DNA from: Auanema rhodensis
Lineage: Eukaryota > Nematoda > Chromadorea > Rhabditida > Rhabditidae
Direction: 5' to 3'
Length of the DNA: 64,000 nucleotides
NCBI GenBank assembly: GCA_964057225.1
Contig: OZ059900.1
Span: forward strand, 6,706,501 to 6,770,500
Each line of letters starts with the position of its first letter. Within the stretch, counting starts at the first letter, position 1. The notes beneath the pieces are model-generated. The model was given only the letters and a program-made list of their open reading frames with translations. It did not search any database and had not been told where the DNA came from. The position numbers and the translations under genes are program-made. Positions 37,001 through 51,922 of this stretch are shown here, piece by piece.

Positions 37001-40000
37001 TAACAGATTTATAATATTTGAACGCCCGTTTAATGAACAAGTGAAATAAATAGAAAATTCAAAAAAAACAACGTGATGTTGAATGGATGCGTTAAAGGGA
37101 ATTGGCTTAACTAAGAGAACACGCCTAATTATCTATAGTTGATTATTGGCACAGTTTAAAGTTATTGTCAGTTGTTGATGACGATGACGACACTGATAAT
37201 TAACAGTTTGTACGAAAAGGGGGAGGGTGGGACAGACATCAAGACATAACGTTCGCTCACTCCCTTGTCTATGAAGATTAACAAAAGGCAACAAGAAAAC
37301 AGAATTCCAGAAAAGAAAGGTAGAAAAAACGCCAAAAAAGAGCAAAAAATTGGTGAAGAGAAATATAAATCATAATAGTCAATGATGAGCTCTTGAACGT
37401 GCTAATATATATTTTCATTTGCTCACTTTCTGTTTCGTAAAGAATGGTGTCGAGACTAGATGGCCGATTGGTCGACACGTATAACGACCTTCACAAAATT
37501 CCAAAGTGCGTTGGCTATCGTCTCATCTTATTGCTTTGCGTGAAATGATAGGAAGGACAATCGAAATAATGATATTGATGTCGTTGTTGTATTCGACCGA
37601 CAACGGGCACGATGATCACGTTCGGTACTCTAATTAACCCATAGTCGAAGAAAATTTTTGTTTTTATTAAAAGTGAAAGAAGACACCAGTTAAAAGCAAA
37701 TCTTGCTCGGTTTTCACTTAAGGTTAACGTTGCATATCTGCAAGAACCAATCAATATTGTTAGAGAATTCGGTCATTCTTCGATTTTATTTAAAACTTTC
37801 AATGAATTTGTTGGATATATAAGTGGAATCCTCTTATTTAAACTAAGACATCATCGAAAAAAACTGAGACATAAAAATTGTTTCTTGAATGGAGAATACA
37901 AAGATCAAAGAAAGAAATGATTTGTTATAAATAATTTTTCGAAGAAACATGAAAGAAATATTCAAACAAGATGTAACTCGCATAAGACTCTGCAAATGAT
38001 TAGCAAACTTATTATTGGTTTGTTACTATGATCAGTAGACAAACAAAAGTGTTTCTAGAAATAACCTTGGCATTAGGACAAAAATGGTAAAGTGCAGTCT
38101 TAAACTACGATTGTATATTTGCTATTTCAACTTAATCATGTATATCGTAAAATTGATAAAAACTAAAGTTGAGATATCTACACGTGTTTCCAAGTGTAAA
38201 CGAACCAAAAAAAGTGAGAAAAGTTCTAATGAACCCAAAAGACAGCAAATTATATGCCAATTACAGCAAAAGATTTGTTCTTCTGATAAATTTTCCAAAA
38301 TAAAACATAATTTTAACCTTTTCTTAATTATAAAAAATAAACAGATCTTTATCTATAAAAAGGAAAGTTAAAAGTGAATCATCATTTTTCGCAAAAGAAG
38401 TAAAAAATATTAATATAAATTTATCATTATGTTGTAATTGTAAGTACTAATTAAGCACAGGAAATAGAGAAGATTAAGAATAAAACATTGAGATAACTGA
38501 GAAAACAAAAAGAAAAATGATGACAGAAGCATTATTAAGTGGGTGAGTCTAACTAAATAACAAAATATTTTTATTTAATATTATGAAGAACAATATTTCA
38601 TTTCAGTTACGATATTCTGTTTGAATCGTTCAAGTTTTTTCGAAAATCGAAGAGAAGATATATGATTCATAAAATTCAGTTCTTGAAACAATGAATAGCA
38701 ACAGTTCTTACATCTGCATGTTCCACATGGCTAAGTTCAATCTGGGTTTGTAATGAAACGAATAGAAAAGTCGCAAAAAGTTGAATGAAAAGCCAGCTAT
38801 TGAATCTTTGTTAAAACATGAAATGTGTATTTGGCTTATGATAGAAATCGAAAATTTTTTATACAGCATAGATAAGATGAAAACTGAACAAGGAAGTGTA
38901 TGTACGTTGAATTCAGATATATAATTTATATATAAACATATAAAAAATTCATTCCAGAAACTTATTTATACGTGAAATCTAGTTATGACCAGCTCTATCT
39001 CGTTATTACACTCATCAGAAAAAAGGCTGGAATTGTTTTGATAATTCCTTGTAGTGCAGTGATTGATTATTGGAAGTTATTTTGTTTTCAGAAAGATATG
39101 CAATAAACTCAGTTATAGATCAAAGAAATAAAAAAGAGATAAATATGATAAATTACTCAGATGAAACATATCCAACTTTGAAGGACAAAAAAATGATTGA
39201 TATGCTATTCTATAGAGATTGTTGAGATTAGCAAGCTCATGTTAATGTGGCTAAGAGGAAAAATGGCAGACTTGATGGTTTTAGTTGATGGGTCACTGAG
39301 ATAAGTGAGAAGTCAGATTTATAGTTAAAAAACAATTTTAAAACAAAATAAAACACAGAATGAATATGAATGAGTTCAAAAAATCACACGATATCAGATT
39401 TTAAAAAACGAATAAGCTAGAGTTTTTTTGTCATGTATATTTTGCTAAGAAAAGTTTGGTGTGACTCTTGGGACAGATAGATTCTTAATCTTTCTTTTTC
39501 AAACATTATGAGAAATGGTTAACACAAAGAGGATGAAATTGAAAAAATGAAAAAAATGAAAAAGAGTGTTGCATCCAAACAAAATGCTTAATTGAACTAT
39601 TTGAATATGTAATTAAACTCAAAGAAGGAGGGGGGGGGTGTCATATTAACAACATAAACTAGGCAAGTAAGTGATTAGTCATCAGAAAACAGAATGTTTC
39701 TTTAATAACTTTAATTTTGTAATATTCATAATTACATTTTTCTCTTTTTGCAACTCTCAAGGACACATATTTTCCATAACAAATGTATTTCATTGTTTCA
39801 ATCTACAAAATATATGTGGACAAGCACATACACTACAATGAAAACAAGAGCTAAGAACATGGTAAGGATACTCTTTTTCTATTGATAGATTACACAATGA
39901 TGTCAGAATCATATGTATTAGTGTTTGTTTTTAATGATAACAAATTAGGATTTTAAGCAAGTTTCTATTTTTGAGTTGTAACATTATTTTTGTAGAATGA

Positions 40001-40030
40001 TTGACAATCAGTGTTAATTCCAAAATTAAT
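34001..40030. other. purine-rich gene-free region
   Basis: Except for the candidate exons at 35.36-35.75 kb I see no gene. The + strand stays A/G-rich throughout. The longest frame, 140 codons at 35988-36410 on the - strand, is Phe-rich and read from T-rich sequence, where stops are rare. A GC-richer island at about 37450-37640 has weak self-complementarity. A run of nine G lies at 39630-39638. Confidence 0.45.
35357..35754 (+). CDS. two candidate exons of an unrecognised + strand gene
   Basis: Two open segments with matching splice phases. Exon A 35357-35447 lies between a pyrimidine-tract acceptor (TTCTCAAATAG) and a GTAGGC donor. Exon B 35645-35754 lies between an ATATAG acceptor and a strong GAG|GTGAGG donor. 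A ends in phase 0 and B opens in phase 0. The encoded residues are hydrophilic and varied (for example RDGSDLHVSWTVSGQPHEI in A; CVKAEWQRQQFTGIQNEEKR in B). Open + frames are unusual in this A-rich strand, where stops are frequent. No start, terminal exon or family is recognised. A preceding open block at 35212-35263 is out of phase with A. Confidence 0.2.
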
Positions 40031-40039
40031 ATAACTCAC

Positions 40040-40112
40040 CTCGACTGTATGCGGATGACAGCCATGCAATGGAAATACTCTGGATGAACGATTGATCCGA
40101 CCAACACAGATC
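40040..40112 (-). CDS. candidate internal exon of an unrecognised - strand gene
   Basis: This 73-nt segment of balanced composition is bounded by near-ideal nemat​ode splice sites: acceptor TCTGTCTTCAG and donor GAG|GTGAGT. All three frames are open, so the translated frame cannot be fixed. The exon could also be untranslated. A possible upstream exon at 40882-40862 carries a well-placed ATG (MAASLIQ) and ends at a CAG|GTGGTC donor in phase 0. No family is recognised. Confidence 0.3.
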
Positions 40113-40861
40113 CTGAAGACAGATGACGCAAATGATGTAGTGAAAAATTCGTGGAAAATTCGTTTTGCAGCTTTTTAGCTGATGTGATATTTCAAAAAAT
40201 TGCACTGCTTTTTAAGATTATGTAATATCTTTGTGAAGCCTGAAAATTAAAATTAAAAAGTTTTTAATAAAAAAAAGAAAAAATGAAAAGTTCACGAAGA
40301 AATAAGTTCAATATAGTAGTTTCTACTAATAGCACAGAAGTCATTCTGGTTCAGCTACACCCATAAACAAAAATTTCAAAACTAAACAACTAAAAATATT
40401 TTAAAATTAAAAAACAGAATATATTTTTCATTGATTATTATAGAGTAGACGAATAATAGAAAAGTCTGTTATTAAATGAAAGGTAGGTATTGATTTTAGT
40501 GAAAAACAAGAAGTCAGTTTAAATATTAAACATAATTCTATTTCTTATAGAATAGATGAACTTTTAGAAAAATACGCATAAAATACAGAAAAGAGAACAG
40601 AAGATTATACCAAGCAGGTGACACAATTCTTTTATTGAGGCAAGGTAACATAATGAGATAATGTGGAAAACAGTTTGATACACATTGAATATTAGTAAAT
40701 AGCACTTGTTTCAATTCAATTATTGTAGCAATAGCATAACATTCATTATTCTTTTTCGCATAACACATAAAAGCTTTCTGTTCGTAAGTTGCAAAAAAAT
40801 CAATAAATGAAGAGCTAAGAGCTAATAGGTGTGATTGAACGAACTAACGAAATCAGACCAC

Positions 40862-40882
40862 CTGGATCAGAGAAGCGGCCAT
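40862..40882 (-). CDS. candidate first coding exon, MAASLIQ
   Basis: ATG in good context (CGAGATGG) followed by seven codons and a CAG|GTGGTC donor. Joining it in phase 0 to the segment at 40112-40040 keeps the frame open for another 24 codons. Upstream sequence to about 40935 is unusually mixed in composition and could be a 5' UTR or promoter. It is supported only by signals and openness. Confidence 0.2.
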
Positions 40883-41438
40883 CTCGTGCAATGCTTAAGC
40901 GAGATTAAACGCTATCATTCATTGTCAGGGTTTGCTACTACTTTTAGCTGATATATGTATGCTGAAGAACACTTGCAACGTAATCCATATTACTAAGAAA
41001 ACTATGTGTTAGACTGAAAGTTACCGTTAAACAAAAGTAATATTGTTTCATTTCATCACGGATGTCACACCATACGTCTTCTTGTTTATAATGGAAGAGA
41101 TGAAAAAATGAGGGAAAGTAAACCAAAGACAGAAAGATAAAGACATTTAAAGAGAGTTTAGAATACAATGATCGCGAAGTTTTCCTAAAACTACTTGAGC
41201 TAAAAAAAATTTCGAAAAGACTACGGGAACTAAAATAAAGTTTATGATTTGGGAGAATCCAAAGCGCTTGCATTGTAAATATTCATGTTATAAACCGGCA
41301 AATTCTTCACCAGATGTTTAGTAGTAATGACAAAGAAAAACATAAAATGTTGAAAACAGAAAGAAAAATCAAGAGAATGTCAAAAAATTGCTAGATGATC
41401 AGAGAAATTGTTAATGAAATAGAATAGCTGAGAAGTTA

Positions 41439-41579
41439 ATGTCTGGAGAAAATCAAGAGATACAGCTAAGAGATAGTGCGAACAAAACAGAGAGTGAAAA
41501 CCCGAAAGATGCAAAGAAAAAGAAATATTCGGCAGCAGATAGTGTAAAGGAAACGAAAGAGCAATGCACAAGTGCTTGA
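41439..41579 (+). CDS. small hydrophilic ORF, 46 codons
   Basis: ATG-started frame encoding a Lys/Glu/Ser-rich peptide (starts MSGENQEIQLRDSANKTES, contains KDAKKKKYSAADS, ends KEQCTSA). It sits in a patch of higher complexity. The opposite strand also has a plausible first exon nearby (ATG at 41640, MESSNQEMNRVRR, donor AGG|GTAGTG), so at most one of them is likely real. No family is recognised. It may be the first exon of a gene continuing through an ACAA|GTGCTT-type donor. Confidence 0.15.
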   Translation: MSGENQEIQLRDSANKTESENPKDAKKKKYSAADSVKETKEQCTSA

Positions 41580-43727
41580 TTGGACAACCCCAACTCACTA
41601 CCCTCCGCACTCTGTTCATCTCTTGATTCGAAGATTCCATTTTCTCGAAGCGTCTTTATATGCTTAAGGTGACATGAACAGGAAAAACTCGTCAAACAGT
41701 CGCAAGAAGAGTTAGAGAAGAACCGAGTACATTTTGACCACATAATTCATTGCATACATAGTATATGATTATTGTAGAAATATATATAAATCAAGAAACA
41801 TTTGAAAAAAAATACAACTATGAAATATTGAAGAGAATAAGAATAATATATCAGCTGAAAGTCGCTATATTATATGAACATAGCCAAAAGACTTGCCGAA
41901 TAAGGACGCTATCTAGGCATTATTACGGATTAGTCTGAGGTCTTTGTTATATTTGAATAATGATGATAATAGATAGATATGGGAAACATATTGAGAACCA
42001 AAAAAGGATAAAACAATCAATGAATGCATTATATTAGAGAGAGAATGATGATGAGAATGAGGTAATAGAACGGAAATCTCAACTGTGCAAATAGCATCTC
42101 ATATATTTTCTCTACGTACATTTACTTTTTAACTTATTAGAGATATCTCATACAAATGTAGTGCACTTCAGTTTTTTATCTTTTTCGATATTGAAAATAA
42201 CAAAAAAATTAAAAGAAAAGATAGAGAGAGAGATGAGACTCTTGATTTGCAGTATGTTGAAATAGCAAGAGAACGCAATAATGATGACATCTTTTCAGGC
42301 TACACTATAGGCTACATGCTAGAAACCGAAAGTATAACGAATGAAAGCATTTGTGAACAAACAAATATAAGTGACATGAACAAACAGTCGGTATATTTTA
42401 GTAAGATGGCTAAAATCAGATGTATAGCAAACATTTTGTTCAATTATATCAGAAAGTTACAACTAGAACCTTCTTTAATATTACTTGTAAACCTTTTGAA
42501 CTTTCCTACATTTCCCTCATTTTCCTGTGAACTGCTTTTAAAAATTAATTGTTAGCAAGTGATCGTCATTTCCGAATGTGCTTAACATGGGGATTAAAAA
42601 CTAGAGGTAAAGTCCAAATGACGGTACATATTTTTCTGTTTCAGCTAAGTACAACGCTCAATTATTTTTTTTTTCTGAATGACTTTAAGTTCGAAGTTCA
42701 ATTGTTATTAACATTCTAATATTAAATGCACAATGAAAAAGAAAACAATATGAATAATTTGCTTTTCAACTGGCCATATTTTTGACCTCACGTACTATAA
42801 CAGATTGTAGACCAAAAAAAAACAATTGAGTAATTGTTCCGACTTTGCTTACAAAAACATCCTCCTTCCCCCCCCCCACTCATTTTTCCGATCCCTGCCA
42901 ATATTTTCTAATAAATTGAAAAATTAGTGAAGAGCAATAACTTTCATTTATTAATTCACAAGATATCATTACATATTTATATGAAAACTATACAAACATG
43001 CTAATCATGAGAAATAAGTAAAAACATGTGAGTAATGAAAAGTATGTACTTTTCTATATTAATTACAACAGTTGTTTGATGCTAATAAGCTGAAAAGTTA
43101 TGATATTATTCAACATTGGCTCGTATCCATACTTCTTTTCTTATAAAATAATAATGCTAATGTTAGTGTTTGTACCATATTTCCAATAATATTTCATTAA
43201 ATAAATATATTAAACAGATATTGACTACATGATTTGAAAACAGAAGTAAATAGTTTTTGAAAAGGAAAAGATATTTTAGCCATTTTTTGATAACATTCCT
43301 GAATACCATTTACATTATTTTTCCTTTTTCGAGAAAAAAACTCAAAAAACTCAAAACTTTTTCATTCTCTAATTTTTTTGTTCTTCTGCAAAAAAAAGAT
43401 CAGAGTAATCTTGTTGAAGTTGCTAAAGAAAGCTTGTATTAAAGTGACAATTGTGATGGAAATCCTTCATATACACACTCTTTTTTAATTTTATTCAAGC
43501 TAATTATGCTTGGAAAGTGACAACTTTCCGAAACAGAATGTAACAGATTTGTCTATTCGAGCAGAAAATGCTGAGACTATATAATTTGAAATTTCCCAAA
43601 CATATCTCCCATTTTCTCTTTTACTTCAACATAAATGTTCTATGTTGACCATGCACCGTAACTACAGCTTTTTCTTTTTAATTATTATATACAATAATAT
43701 AATCGTTGTTCATTTGAAAATAGCATA

Positions 43728-43807
43728 AGAGAGAGAGAAAGAGAGAGGGAGAGAGAGAAAATGAAAAACAGAGATATGGGATAAGCAGAGAGAAAGAGAG
43801 AGAAAAA
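43728..43807. repeat. GA-rich simple repeat
   Basis: Interrupted (GA)n tract of about 80 bases. About 75 bases downstream, at 43881-43915, lies a CT tract on the same strand, so the two can pair with each other. Polypurine tracts of this kind bind GAGA-type factors and may form triplex DNA; neither is shown here. Confidence 0.8.
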
Positions 43808-43880
43808 AATAGATTATAAATAAATAATAATTGTAAAAGGTTATTCAAATATAGGTTAAAAAACCATTTGTTCAAAAACC

Positions 43881-43915
43881 TATCTCTCTCTCTCTCTTTT
43901 TCTCTTCAAGTTTTT
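43881..43915. repeat. CT-rich simple repeat, complementary to the GA tract
   Basis: (CT)n tract followed by CTTTTTCTCTTC. It is the inverted partner of the GA tract at 43728-43807. Confidence 0.8.
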
Positions 43916-44856
43916 TTGCTTACTTATGCATATATAATATTTATATATATGTATATAGTATATATAATTCTTAATTAACGGTACATCTCAAAATGCGCAT
44001 ACATTCACGAATATGCATTATATATGAATAAATTAATCATCTGCTGCCCATCTTTCAAGCACTTGTAACAGTTCTATATAGGCTTGGCTTTTGATCTTCC
44101 AGCCTATTGTCTATCAATTTATACAGCTTTACCTTCTATATACCGTTCATTCCAACAAAAATGTTTTTGCTCTAATTTAAATTTTTACTGCTTTACTCAA
44201 GTGATATAGCATACGACAGACACAAAATAATTAATTACTATTCTGCTATACGAGAGAAAGCACAAATAAGAATGGCTTGCATAACAGTTCATAATAACAT
44301 ATGCAGTCCAATGAAATGCTATCATAGCTTATCTAAGCTTACTTTAGCAATTTTTTGTTCATTTAATTGATGTACTCTGCTAAATATATTTTGCTATCTT
44401 ACTTTCTTGTAAATTTCTAGCTTTGCCTCTCTTTTTCTCCTGCTTTCTTTCTCATTCTCTCAAGAGAGTGAATTACGACAAAAACGAAAGAGAAGCAGTT
44501 CTCAACGTGCCGCAGTTCAATCCTCACGTATGTTTTCAATCAAACAACGAAAAATATCGCATCTATACTGGAGAGCCGAACAAACCGGCACAAAACAGCA
44601 GGATGATAGAAGAGGGAGGAGCTAGAGTCCTGTCATTTTTCTATAAGCCTTTCACAAAACAAAAAAAATTTACTTATGCTCCTGCTTCTTACTCTGATAT
44701 GCTAGCTATTACCACTGTAGTATATTAGCAAGCATTATCATCAAAGATAAGCTCACACTAAGGTCACTCATCCTTACAGTACCTAATTCTCTCTAGATAT
44801 GTCTTCACATCATGTTACCTAATCTCTTTTTTCTCTTTTTCTCGTCTCGCTTTCAG

Positions 44857-44959
44857 ATTTACATAAGATATGAATGTTTCTAGCTTACGTAACCTCATCA
44901 CAAGTCGTGTACAAGCTTTGAAAACAGTTCCACTATCATGTTGTCCACAAAAACTTTGA
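44857..44959 (+). promoter_or_regulatory. flp-32 leader with overlapping upstream ORF
   Basis: A TTTCAG acceptor ends at 44856, typical of an SL trans-splice or 5' UTR intron site. The 81-base leader that follows holds two ATGs before the flp-32 start. The first, at 44870, opens a 29-codon frame ending at 44959, 21 bases beyond the flp-32 ATG (44938) and in another frame. The second, at 44874, opens a 15-codon frame. If the leader is present in mRNA, these uORFs would lower flp-32 translation. Confidence 0.45.
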
Positions 44960-47552
44960 TTGCTCTACTTGTCGTTGTCGTTGTCATCTCAGATGCTCTT
45001 CCAAGGCAAGTTTTACTTTATATTGTCTGTTTGATAATGATGAGAGCCTGTCTCTATTATGCGATTTTTTCAAATTTTTAGTCACAGTTCTAAAAAAAAA
45101 ATCATAAAATTTGTTTTTCTCTTAAGCGTCAACCAAAATATCAAAACACTTAGTAAAATTATCTTAGCGCGCAGATTTTTGATTGAAAATTATGAAATCT
45201 ACACAAACGAAGCTTGTTCAACTCCAATCTTTCCAATCTCAATAAATTCTTTTTATCTTCCAAAAATAATTCATAAATCAAGGGGGACCAATTTAAATGC
45301 GATATGAATCTCCTATGCACATATTTATCTCTAAAAGAGATTATTGAGAAGAGGAAGATATACAATGACCGCTTCAGACTTAAACCTTGATCAAAAAATT
45401 TGAAAATGAACCGCAAATTCAGTAGAGTATATTAAAATGTGATGAGGCATGAGGTTGTTATGAAATTAGGCTTAAATGTGAATTTTACCACGAAACTGTT
45501 ACTCCTATTCATATACTCAAGCTATTTTATTTTTAAAAAGAAATTTAACAACAGCGTAATTTTGTTTTTTGGTTATATTTTTCCTTTATTATAAAACCCG
45601 AAAAAAATAAAAGGGGGAAAGAGAAAGAGAGAGAGAGAGATGGAGAGAAAGAGAGAGAGAAATTGAGAGAGAGATCAAAGAGAATGAAAGCAAACTGTTA
45701 TTTCCGAAAAGGATCGTTTCTTCATATTTTGCTTTCTCAGCATATATACACTTGGGGCCAAGAAATAATATATACTCATTCGATCAGTTCGTATAAACGT
45801 TCTATGAGTTTATTTATTTTGCAATTTTTCATCATACAAAAATGATCGCATGCCGGGTATGAAGTTTATTTGTTATTCAAAAAATTCAAAAAACTATCTC
45901 AAGCACTTGTTGCTTGATGTATTTATAGCGTATCATATACTAAAATGTTATAAATTATGTTAACCAAGATTTATTTGTAATTTTTAATTAACATAAGGCA
46001 TTTCTCCTTTATTGTTCAATTGTGAAAAACAGAGAATTTTATTCCGATGATATAGCACAATCCTAATTTGTCAATTTCATGAGAATCTAATTTCTTTTGA
46101 GATTAGGAATAATGAATAAAATGACAATAATACGTTAAGTGAAATATAAAATTAGAAAAAATAACTATGAAAGTAAATCAAATAATATTATAAAATAATT
46201 GATTTAAAATTTAAAATAAATATTAGTCCATTCAATATATTAAATTAAAAGTTGTAGGCATACTGATATGAGAAATATTAGCGCAAATAGGCATGCTGCT
46301 CATGTCGCTCACTGCCAATAATGATGCAACTGAGTCATATTGCGCTCTTTTTGAAGAATGTGAATGAAAATGTTGCAAAGAGCAAGAGTTGGCCCACTAA
46401 GAATGGGAAACGCGCCCCATTTCGCCATTGATGAAAATGCGCTCTTTTTCGATTTCCGCCAATTTCACAGAATCATGCTCCAATATACACAGCAGTATTC
46501 TAGACAGCTAGAGAAGGAGAGAGTAAGTGAAAAGAACTGGAAAAAAAGGAAGAAATGTGTACATGTGGCAGAGAATTGTGAACGCCGACAGCTAAACAAC
46601 GGACAACGTCGTCCACTAACTCGCTGGCTCATCAGTTCAGTGCGATTAATCTTCAGGCTTTCGATCGGTATTGCATACCCTCTCTTGTCAGACTATGGCA
46701 AGTATGTGAACTACTCTGCTTTGCTTTGTATATATATATATATATATATATGTATAATAAACTGCACAATTAAATATATAATATACTATATATATATAGT
46801 TAGACACGAGTTTCAAAATTATAAATAAATTCATTTTTAAACATGAAATTCCAAATAAATGACCAATGATTAAAGTGAAAATATAAACTTTTAAGAAAAA
46901 TAGCATATGAATTTGTGGAAAAACTCGTAAAAAAAAAGGTTCGACAAGTAAAAGTTGCGTTTGAAATGAGAATTCTTGCATTTTGAGACTTTTTTACTTC
47001 AGACACTGGTTCATTAGTTCAAAACGTAATGCATAGAGTCTGTGCCAACAAAGAGATTTATTAAATATTCATAACACGCCACCTAAAATTATAAAAAATA
47101 CAAAAAAAGAAGAGTTGAATTGTTTTCTTTGTTACGATTATCAATCATTTATGGGAAAAGAGCTCATGAACAAGCATTTTAAATTCTGAGATTCTGAATT
47201 GTATAATTAGATTTATATATAGTGTGATGCATATATTTTCAGATCTCGGCAAGATAAGAAGGCTATGAGAAACTCGTTGGTTCGCTTTGGTAAACGAGCG
47301 GAAGCTCAAGGATCTCCAAGAGATCTACTCGGTACGATTTAATTTGGAACAATTTCTTTTTTTTGTGAGCCTGCGCTCCCAAAATAAGCACATTTTGATT
47401 TTGCAAAAAGAAAAAAGTAATTGAGTTCAAAAGAAATGAAAATCAATAAACGGGAACAATCACAAATCTTCATAGGAATGCAACTTGATGGTTATGGTGA
47501 ATCGTTTGACAGAGGAAGTCTTGAATATCCATTACGACAAGAATGGCTTTAA
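44938..47552 (+). CDS. flp-32: FMRFamide-like neuropeptide precursor, FLP-32 type
   Basis: Secreted precursor for one amidated RFamide neuropeptide. Three exons: 44938-45005, 47243-47331, 47476-47552; 77 aa. Residues 1-20 are a signal peptide (MLSTKTLIALLVVVVVISDA). A dibasic KK precedes AMRNSLVRFG (residues 30-39), followed by KR; the Gly is the amide donor, giving AMRNSLVRF-amide. The tail is acidic and has no second copy, which separates it from flp-11 (several AMRNALVRFG-type copies). Intron 1 (2.2 kb) starts with GC, not GT: only AG|GCAAGT keeps the frame (CCA AG + A TCT), while the nearest GT creates a stop within a few codons. Intron 2 is 144 nt. From memory, C. elegans flp-32 encodes this same single peptide. 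Confidence 0.93.
45611..45676. repeat. GA-rich simple repeat in flp-32 intron 1
   Basis: Interrupted (GA)n tract following a short G run, inside the long first intron. It is similar to the tract 1.9 kb upstream of the gene. Confidence 0.8.
46270..46720 (+). promoter_or_regulatory. complex island inside flp-32 intron 1, candidate enhancer
   Basis: About 450 bases of near-balanced composition inside an AT-rich intron. It carries a perfect AP-1 core (TGAGTCA, near 46331) next to TTGCGC-type repeats. It also contains the longest frame outside recognised genes (start 46364, 154 codons), but the last 40 codons are an ATATAT readthrough of Ile/Tyr and the rest matches nothing I know. Its isolation suggests a conserved regulatory block or a lost exon. 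Confidence 0.25.
46730..46751. repeat. (TA)n dinucleotide repeat
   Basis: Eleven TA units in flp-32 intron 1, followed by further TA-rich sequence. Simple repeat. Confidence 0.85.
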
Positions 47553-48456
47553 ATACCAGCAATTCATCAAGCTTAATACTGAATAATTGGATCTCTACCA
47601 TAAATTCTTGATATAGTTTTCATACTTTTTTTTGTGCTTTTTTTTACGAAATTCAGCTGTCTGGTTTTCAGAGCTACATTTTTGCAGCATGTCTGAATTG
47701 CATTAAAAGCGCTATGCTACTTCCCAACCTAATTTCCCTTTTTATTGTCAGAATACTATTCACATATATTATGCATTTTCAGAAGAATCAGTTAGCAATA
47801 AATCTGATCTTGTGTTATTCTATATACATATATTATATATTATTTTAATATGCTACATTTAATAATTTGTATCTGTCTGCAGTCTTTAGCTGATAGATTT
47901 TTACTTTGTTTGGTTTGTGCTATATTACTGTTTCTTGCAATATGCTTCTTCGTTTTGTCATTTTGTCTCCTATCTGCAAACATATGCGCATGTAGATGTG
48001 AGTATGTGTCAGTATGTGTAGGTGTAGCTATACGTTCAGCTCTACATAATTAAAACGAACACATCGAAACGTTTGGTAAATAACACTAATGACAGACTAC
48101 TAATTAACTCAACCAACTTGGCTGGCTTTAGCAAACCAATCTGTGTCAATGAAGTCTCTACATATTGTATTGTGTGAATATGCCGAATTCAGAAAATAAC
48201 TAAAATTTTATTCTATTTTCTGGAAGCACACAATTCAGGAGCAGAATTTACGAGAAAACTAAAGTAGCTACACAATTATTGAATAATAAGAAAAAACTTG
48301 AAGAACTACTACATATCGTTGATTGTGCTTTTGATTTTTTTTTAAACTCGAACAGGTAAATGCAAAATGAAGTTCATCTTGTAGTATGAAAAAAATTTCG
48401 ATTCACAGGGTATAGGCAGACTATCTATATGAGATTATTTCTTCAAACAGGTCAAG
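47553..48456. other. convergent 3' region flp-32 / phosphofructokinase
   Basis: No gene is seen. A 67-codon hydrophobic Cys/Leu-rich frame at 47850-48053 has no support. The - strand AATAAA for the phosphofructokinase is listed separately. Confidence 0.5.
48207..48212 (-). terminator. AATAAA polyadenylation signal of phosphofructokinase
   Basis: AATAAA on the - strand about 245 nt after the stop codon. It is the first perfect hexamer downstream, so the 3' UTR would be about 260 nt. Confidence 0.5.

Positions 48457-51922
<3,466 letters not shown>

Larger units (their letters stand above)
41744..44856. other. gene-free region upstream of flp-32
   Basis: AT-rich. Strand composition flips near 42.6 kb from purine-rich to pyrimidine-rich on the + strand. 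It has a run of ten C at 42868-42877 and the GA/CT tracts listed separately. Frames at 42247-42555 and 44423-44728 (about 100 codons each) lack recognisable similarity. The 3' part probably holds the flp-32 promoter. Confidence 0.5.
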
